Assembly: GCA_024654125.1 (NCBI GenBank)
Contig: JANLIC010000060.1
Location: forward strand, 1-37,821
Direction of reading: 5' to 3'
DNA from: Sulfuricaulis sp.
GTDB lineage: Bacteria > Pseudomonadota > Gammaproteobacteria > Acidiferrobacterales > Sulfurifustaceae
DNA: 37,821 nucleotides
The translations under genes and the position numbers were made by a program. Below the pieces are notes generated by a model that ran no database searches, was not told the origin of the DNA, and saw nothing but the letters and a program-made list of their open reading frames with translations. The stretch's first letter is position 1. Every line of letters starts with the position of its first letter. Positions 10,827 through 21,159 of this stretch are shown piece by piece.

Positions 10827-12068
10827 ATGGCAAAGAGAGACGACGAAAAACTAATTGTGGGGCTCGACATCGGTACCTCCAAGGTACTCGCGATCGTCGG
10901 TGAAATCGCGCCCACCGGTGAGGTCGAGATCATCGGTGTAGGGCATCACCCCTCACGCGGAATGAAAAAGGGAGTAGTGGTGAACATCGAATCCACCGTG
11001 CAGTCCATTCAGCGCGCGGTCGAGGAAGCCGAGCTCATGGCCGGCTGCCAGATTCACTCGGTGTATGCCGGCATCGCCGGTTCGCACATTTCCAGTTTCA
11101 ACTCGCACGGGATCGTCGCCATCAAGGACAAGGAAGTCGGGCAAGGCGATGTGGAACGCGTGATCGAGGCGGCGCGCGCACTCGCCATCCCCGCGGATCA
11201 GAAAATCCTGCACATTCTTCCGCAGGAATTCATCATCGACAAACAGGAAGGTATCCGCGAACCGATCGGCATGAGCGGGGTGCGACTCGAGGCCAAGGTC
11301 CATATTGTGACCGGCGCGGTGAGCGCGGCGCAGAACATCGTCAAGTGCGTGCGCCGCTGCGGGCTGGAAGTCGATGACATCATTCTGGAGCAACTGGCTT
11401 CCAGCATATCCACGTTGACCGAAGACGAAAAGGAACTGGGCGTGTGCCTGGTGGACATCGGCGGAGGTACGACCGACATCTCGGTGTTCACCGACGGGGC
11501 GATCCGTCATACCGCCGTTATTCCCATCGCCGGCGACCAGGTAACGAACGATATTGCGGTCGCGCTGCGCACACCGACGCAGTACGCCGAGGACATCAAG
11601 AAAAAATACGGTTGCGCGCTGACGCAACTGGCACACCGCGACGAGACCATCGAGGTACCGAGCGTGGGCGACCGGCCCCCGCGCAAGCTGTCGCGCCAGA
11701 CGCTGGCGGAAGTCATCGAGCCGCGCATCGAGGAACTGTACAGCCTGATTCAGGCGGAACTTCGCCGCAGCGGTTTCGAGGACGTGGTCGGCAGCGGCCT
11801 CGTGCTCACCGGGGGCAGCGCCAAGATGGAAGGCGTCGTCGATCTCGCGGAAGAGGTATTTCATATGCCGGTGCGCCTGGGCGTGCCGCAGTACGTCGGC
11901 GGCCTGAAGGGCGTGGTGCAGAACCCGATCTTCTCCACTGGCGTGGGGCTGGTCTTGTACGGGGCGAGATGCCGGGAGGGCAAGCAGTACGTGCAGAACC
12001 CGGGGGCGAGGGTGGGAGTAAAAGGTGTTTGGAACAAGATGAAGAGCTGGTTTCAGGGAAATTTTTAA
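10827..12068 (+). CDS. ftsA: Cell division protein FtsA
   Basis: VGLDIGTSKVLAIVGE, CLVDIGGGTTDISVF, LTGGSAKMEGV; C-terminal WNKMKSWFQGNF amphipathic tail. Confidence 0.97.
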   Translation: MAKRDDEKLIVGLDIGTSKVLAIVGEIAPTGEVEIIGVGHHPSRGMKKGVVVNIESTVQSIQRAVEEAELMAGCQIHSVYAGIAGSHISSFNSHGIVAIKDKEVGQGDVERVIEAARALAIPADQKILHILPQEFIIDKQEGIREPIGMSGVRLEAKVHIVTGAVSAAQNIVKCVRRCGLEVDDIILEQLASSISTLTEDEKELGVCLVDIGGGTTDISVFTDGAIRHTAVIPIAGDQVTNDIAVALRTPTQYAEDIKKKYGCALTQLAHRDETIEVPSVGDRPPRKLSRQTLAEVIEPRIEELYSLIQAELRRSGFEDVVGSGLVLTGGSAKMEGVVDLAEEVFHMPVRLGVPQYVGGLKGVVQNPIFSTGVGLVLYGARCREGKQYVQNPGARVGVKGVWNKMKSWFQGNF

Positions 12069-12086
12069 GAGGAGATGTTTCTCCTT

Positions 12087-12122
12087 CTCACCCACCCCCC
12101 TTGCGGGGAGAGGGTGGGTGAG
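12087..12122. repeat. REP-like hairpin between ftsA and ftsZ
   Basis: ctcacccaccc at 12087-12097 pairs exactly with gggtgggtgag at 12112-12122; inner cccc-ttgc-gggg. Confidence 0.7.
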
Positions 12123-12190
12123 GGGGAAGCGGGGAAACGGGCAGATGTTTCGATAAATGGTTTCAAGGAAACCTACACTGGAGGCAACAC

Positions 12191-13327
12191 ATGTTTGAAT
12201 TAATGGATACCTATGGGCAGCAAGCCGTAATTAAAGTTATAGGAGTAGGCGGTGGTGGCGGGAATGTCGTCGACCACATGGTCGCCGCCAACATCGAGGG
12301 CGTGGAGTTCATCAATGCTAATACCGATTCGCAAGCGCTCAAGCGCTCGCAGGCCAAGACTATTCTCCAGCTGGGCGCCAATCTCACCAAGGGACTCGGG
12401 TGCGGCGCGAATCCCGAGCTCGGCCGTCAGGCGGCGGTTGAGGATCGTGAGCGCATCGCCGAAGCGCTCTCTGGCGCGGACATGGTGTTCATCACCGCCG
12501 GCATGGGCGGTGGGACCGGCACGGGTGCGGGGCCGGTGGTGGCACAGGTGGCGAAGGATATGAATATTCTCACTGTCGCCGTTGTGACCAAACCGTTTTC
12601 GTTCGAGGGTCGCAAGCGCATGGGCATCGCCGAACAGGGCATCTCGGAACTGGCCCAATTCGTCGACTCCATCATCACCATACCGAACGAGAAATTGCTG
12701 ACGGTATTGGGCAAGGATGCCACGCTACTTGACGCCTTCGGCAAGGCCAATCAGGTGCTACAAAACGCGGTACAAGGCATCGCCGAGCTGATTACGCGTC
12801 CGGGACTTATTAATGTGGACTTCGCCGACGTGCGCACGGTGATGTCGGAGATGGGCATGGCCATGATGGGGGCGGCCTCCGCCAGTGGGCCGTCGCGTGC
12901 GCGCGAGGCGGCCATCGCCGCGGTTTCGAGCCCCTTGCTGGAGGACATCAATATCTCCGGCGCCCGCGGGATTCTGGTTAACATCACCGGCGGTCTCGAT
13001 ATGTCCATCGGCGAATTCGAGGAAGTCGGCAATGCCATCAAAGAGTTCGCCTCCGAAGACGCGACCGTGGTCATCGGCACCGTCATCGAACCCGAAATGC
13101 GTGAAGCACTGCGGGTGACGGTCGTGGCAACGGGTTTGGGCCAGGAAAAGCAGCGCAAGCAGCCATATAAGGTGGTCAAAACTGGCACCGGCACGACCGA
13201 CTTCGAGGACTACGAGACCCCGACGGTGATTCGGAACCGGCGTACGGAACGGCCCTTGGCCGCGACGGCCGAGGCGGCCATTGAGTATCTGGATATCCCG
13301 GCATTCCTGAGAAAACAGGCTGACTAA
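12191..13327 (+). CDS. ftsZ: Cell division GTPase FtsZ
   Basis: [28 protein letters not shown] tubulin signature, C-terminal [11 protein letters not shown]. Confidence 0.98.
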   Translation: MFELMDTYGQQAVIKVIGVGGGGGNVVDHMVAANIEGVEFINANTDSQALKRSQAKTILQLGANLTKGLGCGANPELGRQAAVEDRERIAEALSGADMVFITAGMGGGTGTGAGPVVAQVAKDMNILTVAVVTKPFSFEGRKRMGIAEQGISELAQFVDSIITIPNEKLLTVLGKDATLLDAFGKANQVLQNAVQGIAELITRPGLINVDFADVRTVMSEMGMAMMGAASASGPSRAREAAIAAVSSPLLEDINISGARGILVNITGGLDMSIGEFEEVGNAIKEFASEDATVVIGTVIEPEMREALRVTVVATGLGQEKQRKQPYKVVKTGTGTTDFEDYETPTVIRNRRTERPLAATAEAAIEYLDIPAFLRKQAD

Positions 13328-13344
13328 GTCTTTTCCCGCAAAAC

Positions 13345-13361
13345 GGCCCGTTTATCGGGCC
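13345..13361 (+). terminator. Possible weak hairpin after ftsZ (no clear U-tract)
   Basis: ggcccg-tttat-cgggcc, just downstream of the ftsZ stop. Confidence 0.3.
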
Positions 13362-13585
13362 CGGGTCGTGGATTTCGGCCTCCCAGCACAGGTTTGGCTG
13401 GACAGTTGTAGGGTTTTATCCTTAAATTACGGGTAGGGACCGATTTTTCCGTAAACTTGCCCAGTTTGAAATCGTAATCGGCATGCAGAGTTGCATGCAC
13501 AATTTGATTCAGCGCATGGTTTTTCCGATCGAGCGGAGACATTCGACCCTTCCCTAATAATTCAAACGCTCGAGATAAAGATTTA

Positions 13586-14497
13586 ATGATTAAGCAAAGA
13601 ACTTTGAAGAATGTAATCCGCGCCACGGGCGTGGGTTTGCATACCGGTGAAAAGGTTTATCTGACGCTCCGACCCGCCTCTTCTGATACTGGAATCGTTT
13701 TTCGTCGTATCGATCTACCGGAGCCGGTGGATATCCGCGCGTGCCCGGAGAATGTTTCCGACACCCGCCTGTCAACGACGCTGGAATTCAACGGCGCGCG
13801 AGTCTCTACGGTGGAGCATCTCATGTCGGCGTTCGCCGGATTGGGAATTGATAACGCCTACGTCGATTTGACGGCGGCGGAAGTCCCGATCATGGATGGC
13901 AGCGCCGGTCCATTTGTATTTCTGGTGCAGTCAGCGGGCATCGCCGAGCAATCGTCGCCAAAGCGTTTCATGCGCATCAAGCAGGAAGTGTGGGTGGAGG
14001 ACGGTGACAAGTGGGCCTGTTTTCAGCCATTCGAGGGATTCAAGGTTTCCTTCGCCATCGAATTCGACCATCCGACATTCCGCAATTCGACGCAAAATGC
14101 CAGCGTCGATTTCTCCACCACCTCCTTTGTGAAGGAAGTCAGCCGCGCCCGCACTTTCGGTTTCATGGGCGATCTCGAGGCACTGCGCGCCGTCGGTTTG
14201 GCGCGTGGAGGCGGCTTGGACAATGCCATTGTCATGGACGATTTCCGTATCTTGAATGACGATGGGCTGCGGTACGAGGATGAATTCGTCAAGCACAAGG
14301 TGCTGGACGCCATCGGCGATCTGTATCTATTGGGACATCCGCTGATTGGTGAGTTCAGTGCCCACAAATCAGGCCACTCTCTCAACAATCGCCTTCTGCG
14401 CCAGCTGGTGTCCAACCGGGAAGCGTGGGAACTCATTACTTACAACGAAAACGACGAGGCGCCCATCGCTTTTGTGCGCACCGTACCGGCGACTTGA
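13586..14497 (+). CDS. lpxC: UDP-3-O-acyl-N-acetylglucosamine deacetylase
   Basis: [47 protein letters not shown]. Confidence 0.97.
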   Translation: MIKQRTLKNVIRATGVGLHTGEKVYLTLRPASSDTGIVFRRIDLPEPVDIRACPENVSDTRLSTTLEFNGARVSTVEHLMSAFAGLGIDNAYVDLTAAEVPIMDGSAGPFVFLVQSAGIAEQSSPKRFMRIKQEVWVEDGDKWACFQPFEGFKVSFAIEFDHPTFRNSTQNASVDFSTTSFVKEVSRARTFGFMGDLEALRAVGLARGGGLDNAIVMDDFRILNDDGLRYEDEFVKHKVLDAIGDLYLLGHPLIGEFSAHKSGHSLNNRLLRQLVSNREAWELITYNENDEAPIAFVRTVPAT

Positions 14498-14539
14498 TTG
14501 AAACGGTGGTGAGCGGGGAGTTGCAAGGGGAAGCACGGC

Positions 14540-15466
14540 ATGAACATTATTCTGGTACCGAACAGTCGCCGCGGCAAAGGCCGTAACACCACTCTTTCCC
14601 ATCGTCATTTGATCTTGATTTCACTGGTGGTCCTGGTGGCCCTGCCGGTTCTGCTCGGTGTTGTCGCCTACCGCGCCCAGGACATGCTCTCCGTGTATAA
14701 CGCGGATTCACTCATGGCGGCACAACGCCGCGAGCTGGCGGCACAACGCACTGCCGTTGTCGAAACCAGGAGAAATACCGAGGCGCATCTCAATGCGTTG
14801 GCCCAGCGCATGGGTCAGATGCAGGCACATCTGATGCGGCTCAACGCGTTGGGTTCGCGACTGACGCGCATGGCGGGACTGGATGCCCGTGAGTTCAATT
14901 TTTCTGTTGAGGCGGCCATGGGTGGCCCGGAAACGTCCGCTGCTTCCGCCAACCCGCCTGAACTGATGAATTCACTCGATCGTCTCACCCGGGAGATCGA
15001 GCGACAACAGGAGCGACTGAGCGCACTGGAGAACCTGCTGCTCGATCGTAAACTCAACGCCGCCGTGACACCTTCGGGCTGGCCGGTGGAAGGAGGGTGG
15101 ATATCCTCCGGTTTCGGCTTGCGTGCCGACCCTTTCAACGGCCATCAATCCCAGCATGATGGCGTGGACATCGCTTCGAACATGGGTTCGCCCATTCTTT
15201 CCGTGGGTGATGGTGTTGTCAGCCATAGCGGGGAGAAGGCCGGTTTTGGTTTGCTGGTCGAGATCACGCACGAATCAGGATTGACCACCCGCTATGCCCA
15301 TACCCGCACGGTGCTTGTCAGAGTGGGGGATCGGGTACAGAAGGGCCAAGCCATTGCCCAAATCGGTACTTCCGGCCGCTCGACGGGACCGCATCTGCAT
15401 TTCGAGGTGGTGCGCAACGGCACCCCGGTGAATCCGATGCGGTATTTGCAGCAGGCGAGCAAGTAG
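14540..15466 (+). CDS. M23 family metallopeptidase (LytM-domain) with N-terminal TM and coiled coil
   Basis: GFGLRADPFNGHQSQHDGVDIAS, TTRYAHT, GRSTGPHLHFEVVRNG. Confidence 0.93.
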   Translation: MNIILVPNSRRGKGRNTTLSHRHLILISLVVLVALPVLLGVVAYRAQDMLSVYNADSLMAAQRRELAAQRTAVVETRRNTEAHLNALAQRMGQMQAHLMRLNALGSRLTRMAGLDAREFNFSVEAAMGGPETSAASANPPELMNSLDRLTREIERQQERLSALENLLLDRKLNAAVTPSGWPVEGGWISSGFGLRADPFNGHQSQHDGVDIASNMGSPILSVGDGVVSHSGEKAGFGLLVEITHESGLTTRYAHTRTVLVRVGDRVQKGQAIAQIGTSGRSTGPHLHFEVVRNGTPVNPMRYLQQASK

Positions 15467-15556
15467 GCGTCTACCACCCAGCTTCAAGTCTTTCCGCTTT
15501 TCCTCCATAATTGCCGCTCTTTTTGATTCGTCTCCAGGCGAGACGCGCGGATTTTC

Positions 15557-18265
15557 ATGATCACAAAAGCGCTCACCAAGTTATTCGGCAGTCGTAATAC
15601 TCGACTGATCAAGCGCATGCATCAGGATGTGGCGCACATCAACGCGCTTGAATCCGGGCTGTCCCTACTCACCGATGAGCAATTGCGCGCGAAGACCGCC
15701 GAATTCAAAACTCGCCTTTCAAACGGCGAAACGCTGGAAGAGATCCTGTATGAGGCCTTCGCGGTAGTGCGCGAAGTCTCCCAGCGCACACTGGGCATGC
15801 GCCATTTCGACGTCCAGCTGATCGGTGGCATGGTGCTGCACCAAGGTAAGATTTCGGAAATGCGGACCGGCGAGGGCAAGACGCTGGTGGCCACTTTGGC
15901 CGTTTACCTGAATGCGCTCGCCGGCAAGGGCGTGTACGTGGTGACGGTCAACGATTACCTGGCCCGGCGCGACGCCGAGTGGATGGGACAGATCTACAAA
16001 TTTCTGGGTATGAGCGTGGGCGTCGTCGTTCCCGGACTCGACCGCGAGACCAAGCGCGCGGCCTACGCCGCCGACATCACTTACGGAACCAATAACGAAT
16101 ACGGTTTTGATTATTTGCGCGACAACATGGCTTTTCGCGCCGAGGAACGCGTGCAACGGGGGCTCCACTACGCCATCGTGGACGAGGTGGATTCGATCCT
16201 GATCGACGAGGCACGCACGCCACTCATCATCTCCGGTCCCTCCGAGGAAAGCACCGATCTGTACGTCAAGATTAACTCGATTATTCCGCAACTTACCAAA
16301 CAGGAAACGGAAAACGGACCCGGCGATTACAGCGTGGATGAGAAGACGCGTCAGGCCTTTCTGACGGAGATGGGGCATGAAACGGTTGAAAAACTCCTCG
16401 CGAAGGCCGGGCTGCTGCAACCCGGTTCCAGTCTCTACGAAGTATCTAATCTGATCCTGATGCATCACCTCATAGCCGGTCTGCGTGCCCACTCCCTGTT
16501 CAAGCGCGAGGTGGATTACATCGTGCGGGACAACGAAGTGATCATCATCGACGAATTCACCGGCCGCATGATGCAGGGACGGCGCTGGTCGGACGGATTG
16601 CACCAGGCCGTGGAAGCCAAGGAAGGTGTTCCGATACAGAACGAGAACCAGACGCTGGCTACGATCACGTTCCAGAATTATTTCAGGCTTTTCGGAAAAC
16701 TCGCCGGCATGACCGGCACGGCGGATACCGAGGCCTTCGAATTTCAGCAGATATACGGCCTCGAGGTCGTGGTGGTCCCGACCCATCGTCCGATGATCCG
16801 CCAGGACATGGCCGACCAGATATATCGCACGGCCACGGAAAAACATGCCGCGATTCTCCTGGATATCCGGGACTGTCACCAGCGCGGGCAGCCGGTGCTG
16901 GTCGGTACCGTTTCCATCGAGGCCTCTGAGCAGCTGTCGCATCTCCTGCAGAAGGAGAAAATTGAACATCAGGTGCTGAACGCCAAACACCATGAGCGCG
17001 AGGCGATGATCGTGGCGCAGGCCGGAAGCGCCGGCGCCGTGACGATTGCCACCAACATGGCCGGTCGCGGCACCGATATTGTGCTCGGTGGCAATCTCGA
17101 GATGGAGCTCAAGGAGCTCGGCGACGATAAGGAGAAACGTGATCGGGTGCGCGCCGAGTGGGCGAAACGCCACGAACGGGTTCTGGCCGCGGGTGGTTTG
17201 CACATGATCGGCACCGAACGGCACGAATCACGCCGCATCGACAACCAGTTGCGTGGACGTTCGGGGCGTCAAGGCGATCCCGGCTCTTCGCGTTTTTATC
17301 TTTCACTCGAGGACAATCTGCTGCGTATTTTCGGCAGTGACCGGTTGTCAGGTCTGATGCAAAAGCTCGGGATGCAGGAGGGCGAGGCGATCGAGCACCC
17401 CTGGGTAACGCGCGCCATCGAAAACGCGCAGCGCAAGGTCGAAGGGCGCAATTTCGACATCCGCAAGCAACTGCTGGAATACGATGACGTCGCCAATGAC
17501 CAGCGCAAGGTGATTTACGAACAGCGTAACCGGCTCATGGACGTGGAGGATATCTCCGAGAGCGTTACCACGATACGCCACGATGTCGTGAATGAATTGA
17601 TCAGCCTGCACATTCCTCCGGAGAGCGTGGAGGAGCAATGGGATGTCCCGGCGCTGGAGGAGGCACTGAACCGCGAATTGGGTCTGGATCTCCCGGTCTC
17701 CCGTTGGCTCAAGGAAGAATCATCCCTGGACGAGGAAAAATTGCGTGCGCGGATTATTGACCAAGCCGACCGCAAGCACACCGAAAAGACCGTATCCATC
17801 GGACCCGATGTCATGCGGCATCTGGAAAAGGCGATCATGCTGCAGGTGCTGGATACGCAGTGGAAGGATCATTTGGCCGCCATGGATTACTTGCGCCAAG
17901 GCATTCATCTGCGCGGGTATGCCCAGAAAAATCCCAAGGAAGAATACAAGCGGGAATCCTTCGTTCTCTTCTCCGACATGTTGAACCGCGTGCGCCACGA
18001 CGTAGTCAACCTTCTGGCGCATGTTCAGGTGCAGGCGCAACAGGATGTCGAGGCACTCGCGGCCCAAAACCGCCAGCCCCAGGACATGCAATTCGTGCAT
18101 CCGTCCCTCGAAGCCGGCGGTCCCACTGAGGAAAACGGAGAGGGTGAGAGCGTGGCGGTGGCGCAAAAGCCCATGGTCCGCCGTCAGCCCAAGGTTGGCC
18201 GCAACCAACCGTGCCCCTGCGGTTCAGGCAAGAAATACAAACACTGTCACGGCAAACTGACGTAA
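15557..18265 (+). CDS. secA: Preprotein translocase ATPase SecA
   Basis: 902 aa; [49 protein letters not shown]-terminal zinc motif [14 protein letters not shown]. Confidence 0.98.
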   Translation: MITKALTKLFGSRNTRLIKRMHQDVAHINALESGLSLLTDEQLRAKTAEFKTRLSNGETLEEILYEAFAVVREVSQRTLGMRHFDVQLIGGMVLHQGKISEMRTGEGKTLVATLAVYLNALAGKGVYVVTVNDYLARRDAEWMGQIYKFLGMSVGVVVPGLDRETKRAAYAADITYGTNNEYGFDYLRDNMAFRAEERVQRGLHYAIVDEVDSILIDEARTPLIISGPSEESTDLYVKINSIIPQLTKQETENGPGDYSVDEKTRQAFLTEMGHETVEKLLAKAGLLQPGSSLYEVSNLILMHHLIAGLRAHSLFKREVDYIVRDNEVIIIDEFTGRMMQGRRWSDGLHQAVEAKEGVPIQNENQTLATITFQNYFRLFGKLAGMTGTADTEAFEFQQIYGLEVVVVPTHRPMIRQDMADQIYRTATEKHAAILLDIRDCHQRGQPVLVGTVSIEASEQLSHLLQKEKIEHQVLNAKHHEREAMIVAQAGSAGAVTIATNMAGRGTDIVLGGNLEMELKELGDDKEKRDRVRAEWAKRHERVLAAGGLHMIGTERHESRRIDNQLRGRSGRQGDPGSSRFYLSLEDNLLRIFGSDRLSGLMQKLGMQEGEAIEHPWVTRAIENAQRKVEGRNFDIRKQLLEYDDVANDQRKVIYEQRNRLMDVEDISESVTTIRHDVVNELISLHIPPESVEEQWDVPALEEALNRELGLDLPVSRWLKEESSLDEEKLRARIIDQADRKHTEKTVSIGPDVMRHLEKAIMLQVLDTQWKDHLAAMDYLRQGIHLRGYAQKNPKEEYKRESFVLFSDMLNRVRHDVVNLLAHVQVQAQQDVEALAAQNRQPQDMQFVHPSLEAGGPTEENGEGESVAVAQKPMVRRQPKVGRNQPCPCGSGKKYKHCHGKLT

Positions 18266-18267
18266 GT

Positions 18268-18329
18268 CGTGATTCGTAATTCGTGAGTCGCGGGATGAAA
18301 TCAGTTACGATTCACGATTCACGGATCAC
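18268..18329. repeat. Imperfect inverted repeat between secA and argJ
   Basis: GTGATTCGTAATTCGTGAGTC versus the reverse complement of GATTCACGATTCACGGATCAC: 17/21 identities by hand alignment. Confidence 0.65.
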
Positions 18330-18343
18330 AATTTACTTCTGAC

Positions 18344-19564
18344 ATGGCCGTGGGCCAGAAAGCATTGCCCGTCCTTCATCCCGTTGCCGGCATCCGCCTT
18401 GGCGCCACTGCCGCCGGCATTCGAAAAAAAGACCGACGTGATCTGGTGATAATCGAATGTGCGCCCGGCACCCTTGCCGCCGCCACGTTCACGAAAAACC
18501 GTTTTTGTGCCGCCCCGGTCACGGTGGCGCGCCAACACCTTGCCAAATTGACGCCGCGCGCACTGCTGGTGAATACCGGTTTTGCCAATGCTGGCACCGG
18601 AACACCGGGCCTAGAAGATGCGCTGGCCAGTTGCGAAGCGCTGGCGAAACATCTGCATTGCAATTCCGAAGAGATTCTTCCGTTTTCCACCGGTGTTATT
18701 GGCGAACGACTGCCGCTTGAACGGTTGCTCGCGGGGTTGCCTGCCTGTGTCGCGAATCTCAGTGAAAATGGCTGGGGCGAAGCGGCGCACGGCATCATGA
18801 CGACCGACACCTTACCCAAGGGATGTTCTCGTAAAATCAAAATCGGCTCACACGCTGTCACCATCACCGGGATCGCCAAAGGCGCGGGCATGATCCGTCC
18901 GGACATGGCTACCATGCTGGCGTTCGTGGCCACGGATGCTGTGGTGTCAGCGACGGCCCTCCAGGATTGCGTTTACTTGGCAGTAAATCAATCCTTCAAT
19001 CGCATCACCGTGGATGGGGATACCTCCACCAATGACGCTTGTGTATTGTTGGCCACCGGGGCCGCTGGCAATCCTGTAATCGACCGGACGGTTGGCGAGG
19101 CCTACACGAAGTTCCGGGATGGCCTGACAGAAGTGTTCACAGAGCTCTCCCAGGCTATCGTGCGTGACGCCGAGGGCGCGACCAAGTTCATTACCATCGA
19201 AGTAATGGGAGGTCGTAGCGAATCCGATTGTCTTGTCGTGGCTTACACCATCGCGCATTCTCCATTGGTGAAGACGGCCTTTTTTGCGAGCGACCCCAAC
19301 TGGGGGCGCATCCTGGCTGCCATCGGACGGGCGCCCATTGAACATCTGGAAGTCGACAAAGTGGCAATTTATTTGAACGATCTGTGCGTGGTGCGTCATG
19401 GCGCACCGGACAACGGCTATAACGAGGCCAAGGGACTGGCCGAGATGCGGTTGGCGGAAATCCGTATCGGGGTGGAACTGGGAGTTGGGGGCTGCTCCGC
19501 CCAGATATGGACCTCGGATCTATCGCACGATTATGTACGGATCAACGCCGAGTATCGCACTTAA
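18344..19564 (+). CDS. argJ: Bifunctional glutamate N-acetyltransferase/ornithine acetyltransferase
   Basis: KGAGMIRPDMATMLAFVATDA (ArgJ self-cleavage region), DGDTSTND, SDPNWGRILAAIGRA. Confidence 0.96.
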   Translation: MAVGQKALPVLHPVAGIRLGATAAGIRKKDRRDLVIIECAPGTLAAATFTKNRFCAAPVTVARQHLAKLTPRALLVNTGFANAGTGTPGLEDALASCEALAKHLHCNSEEILPFSTGVIGERLPLERLLAGLPACVANLSENGWGEAAHGIMTTDTLPKGCSRKIKIGSHAVTITGIAKGAGMIRPDMATMLAFVATDAVVSATALQDCVYLAVNQSFNRITVDGDTSTNDACVLLATGAAGNPVIDRTVGEAYTKFRDGLTEVFTELSQAIVRDAEGATKFITIEVMGGRSESDCLVVAYTIAHSPLVKTAFFASDPNWGRILAAIGRAPIEHLEVDKVAIYLNDLCVVRHGAPDNGYNEAKGLAEMRLAEIRIGVELGVGGCSAQIWTSDLSHDYVRINAEYRT

Positions 19565-19610
19565 TTCTCGGCGTTAGAAGGAATTCGCCGGATTACCCGA
19601 TCTCGACGGT

Positions 19611-20213
19611 CTACCTGGCTGTGGTGGCCAGGGACTGATACCACTGATGCATGCGTTCCACTTCGCTCTCGAGATGCTTTCTGTCAGCATTATTCTCGAT
19701 CACATCATTCGCCTGTTGCAGCCGTTGTGCACGTGTGGCCTGTGCTGACATGATTTTGCGTATTTCCGGTTCGCTGAGTCCGGTGCGCGCGGTGGTGCGC
19801 TGGATCTGGACATTCTCAAAGGTGTCCACCACCAGCACACGATCCACCAGATCGGTAAAACCGGATTCGACCAGAAGCGGCACCACGACGATGACATAAG
19901 CCGCCTCCAGCGCAGCGAGCTTCTCCCGCACGATAGCGCGAATGCGTGGATGCAGAATATTTTCGAGGCGCCGGCGATCATCGGCGTTGTCGAAGACCCG
20001 CTCACGGAGTTTGTCGCGGTTGATTCGGAGGCCTTCGTCAAGGATTTTATCGCCGAAAATCCGGACGATTTCAATGAATGCTTCCTGACCGGGTTCTGTC
20101 AGATTGTGTGCAATCTCGTCGGTATCGATGATCGGTACGCCACGCATGGCGAAGAGGGGCGCGATGGTGGACTTGCCACTGCCAATTCCACCGGTCAAGC
20201 CTACGCGCAACAT
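19611..20213 (-). CDS. coaE: Dephospho-CoA kinase
   Basis: MLRVGLTGGIGSGKSTIAPLFA P-loop, VPLLVESG. Confidence 0.95.
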   Translation of the reverse strand: MLRVGLTGGIGSGKSTIAPLFAMRGVPIIDTDEIAHNLTEPGQEAFIEIVRIFGDKILDEGLRINRDKLRERVFDNADDRRRLENILHPRIRAIVREKLAALEAAYVIVVVPLLVESGFTDLVDRVLVVDTFENVQIQRTTARTGLSEPEIRKIMSAQATRAQRLQQANDVIENNADRKHLESEVERMHQWYQSLATTAR

Positions 20214-20223
20214 GGGGATCGGG

Positions 20224-21108
20224 TCAGTAGCCGATACGCGCGAACTGGAGGTAGTGACTGGTCAGGGTATCCCCCCACATGAGCGCGATCCATCCGGCCA
20301 CACACAGAAACGGCCCGAAAGGAATGGGCAGGCGCCGGTCATGGCCGAAGTACAGAATGAAGCTTATTCCCACGATGGCGCCAACCAAGGAAGATAGCAA
20401 TATGATCAAGGGCAGGCTCTGCCAACCGAGCCATGCCCCCAAAGCGGCAAACAGCTTGAAATCCCCATAGCCCATACCCTCTTTCCCCGTCGTCAGCTTG
20501 AACAGCTGATAGACCATCCAGAGAAAGAGGTAACCACTGACGGCTCCGATTACTGCGTCGAACAGCGGCGTAAAAACGGCGAACGCATTCAGGATCAATC
20601 CCCCCCACAGCAGCGGGAGGGTGATATCGTCCGGCAAAAGCTGACGGTCAAAATCAATAAAGCTGAGTGCGATCAAGCACCAGGTCAGCGCCATGGCGAA
20701 CAGCGCGGCGACCCCGTATCCGAAATGCCAGGCGACGGCCACTGTCAATCCGCCGGTCAAGAGTTCAACGAGGGGATAACGCCGGGAAATGGGTTTGCCA
20801 CAGGCCGAGCATCTACCCCGGAGCCAGATGAAACTCAGAACGGGAATGTTTTCGAGCGCCGTGATGGCATGGCCACAATGTGGACAGCTTGAGCCCGGCA
20901 CCACCAGATTAAACCGTTTCTTGGCTTTCAGCGGTTTTTTATTTGACTTGAGAATTTCCCGGCACTGGCTCTGCCACTTCCGCTCCAGCAGAATCGGAAG
21001 ACGGAAAATGGCGACGTTCAGAAAACTGCCAATCGCCAGTCCGAAGACACCGGCGATCCAGGGAAATGCGGCGGGGTAGCTGGTGAAGAAAGCGGAGATG
21101 TCACTCAT
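20224..21108 (-). CDS. pilD: Type IV prepilin leader peptidase/N-methyltransferase
   Basis: IGSFLNVAIFRLP, CPHCGHAI...CSACGKPISRRYPLVELLTG zinc motifs, GYGDFKLFAALGAWLG aspartyl protease motif. Confidence 0.95.
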   Translation of the reverse strand: MSDISAFFTSYPAAFPWIAGVFGLAIGSFLNVAIFRLPILLERKWQSQCREILKSNKKPLKAKKRFNLVVPGSSCPHCGHAITALENIPVLSFIWLRGRCSACGKPISRRYPLVELLTGGLTVAVAWHFGYGVAALFAMALTWCLIALSFIDFDRQLLPDDITLPLLWGGLILNAFAVFTPLFDAVIGAVSGYLFLWMVYQLFKLTTGKEGMGYGDFKLFAALGAWLGWQSLPLIILLSSLVGAIVGISFILYFGHDRRLPIPFGPFLCVAGWIALMWGDTLTSHYLQFARIGY

Positions 21109-21159
21109 CGGGCGGGATTATGCCCGATGGGCTGCAACAAACACTACCCGCGGGAGAAA

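Noticed and set aside
10953-12095. 380 aa minus-strand ORF antisense to ftsA
   Set aside because: Shadow ORF with low-complexity His/Arg/Asp-rich translation; ftsA is certain
15719-17224. 501 aa minus-strand ORF antisense to secA
   Set aside because: Lies fully inside the unmistakable secA reading frame; long antisense ORFs are expected in GC-rich genes and the translation resembles no known family
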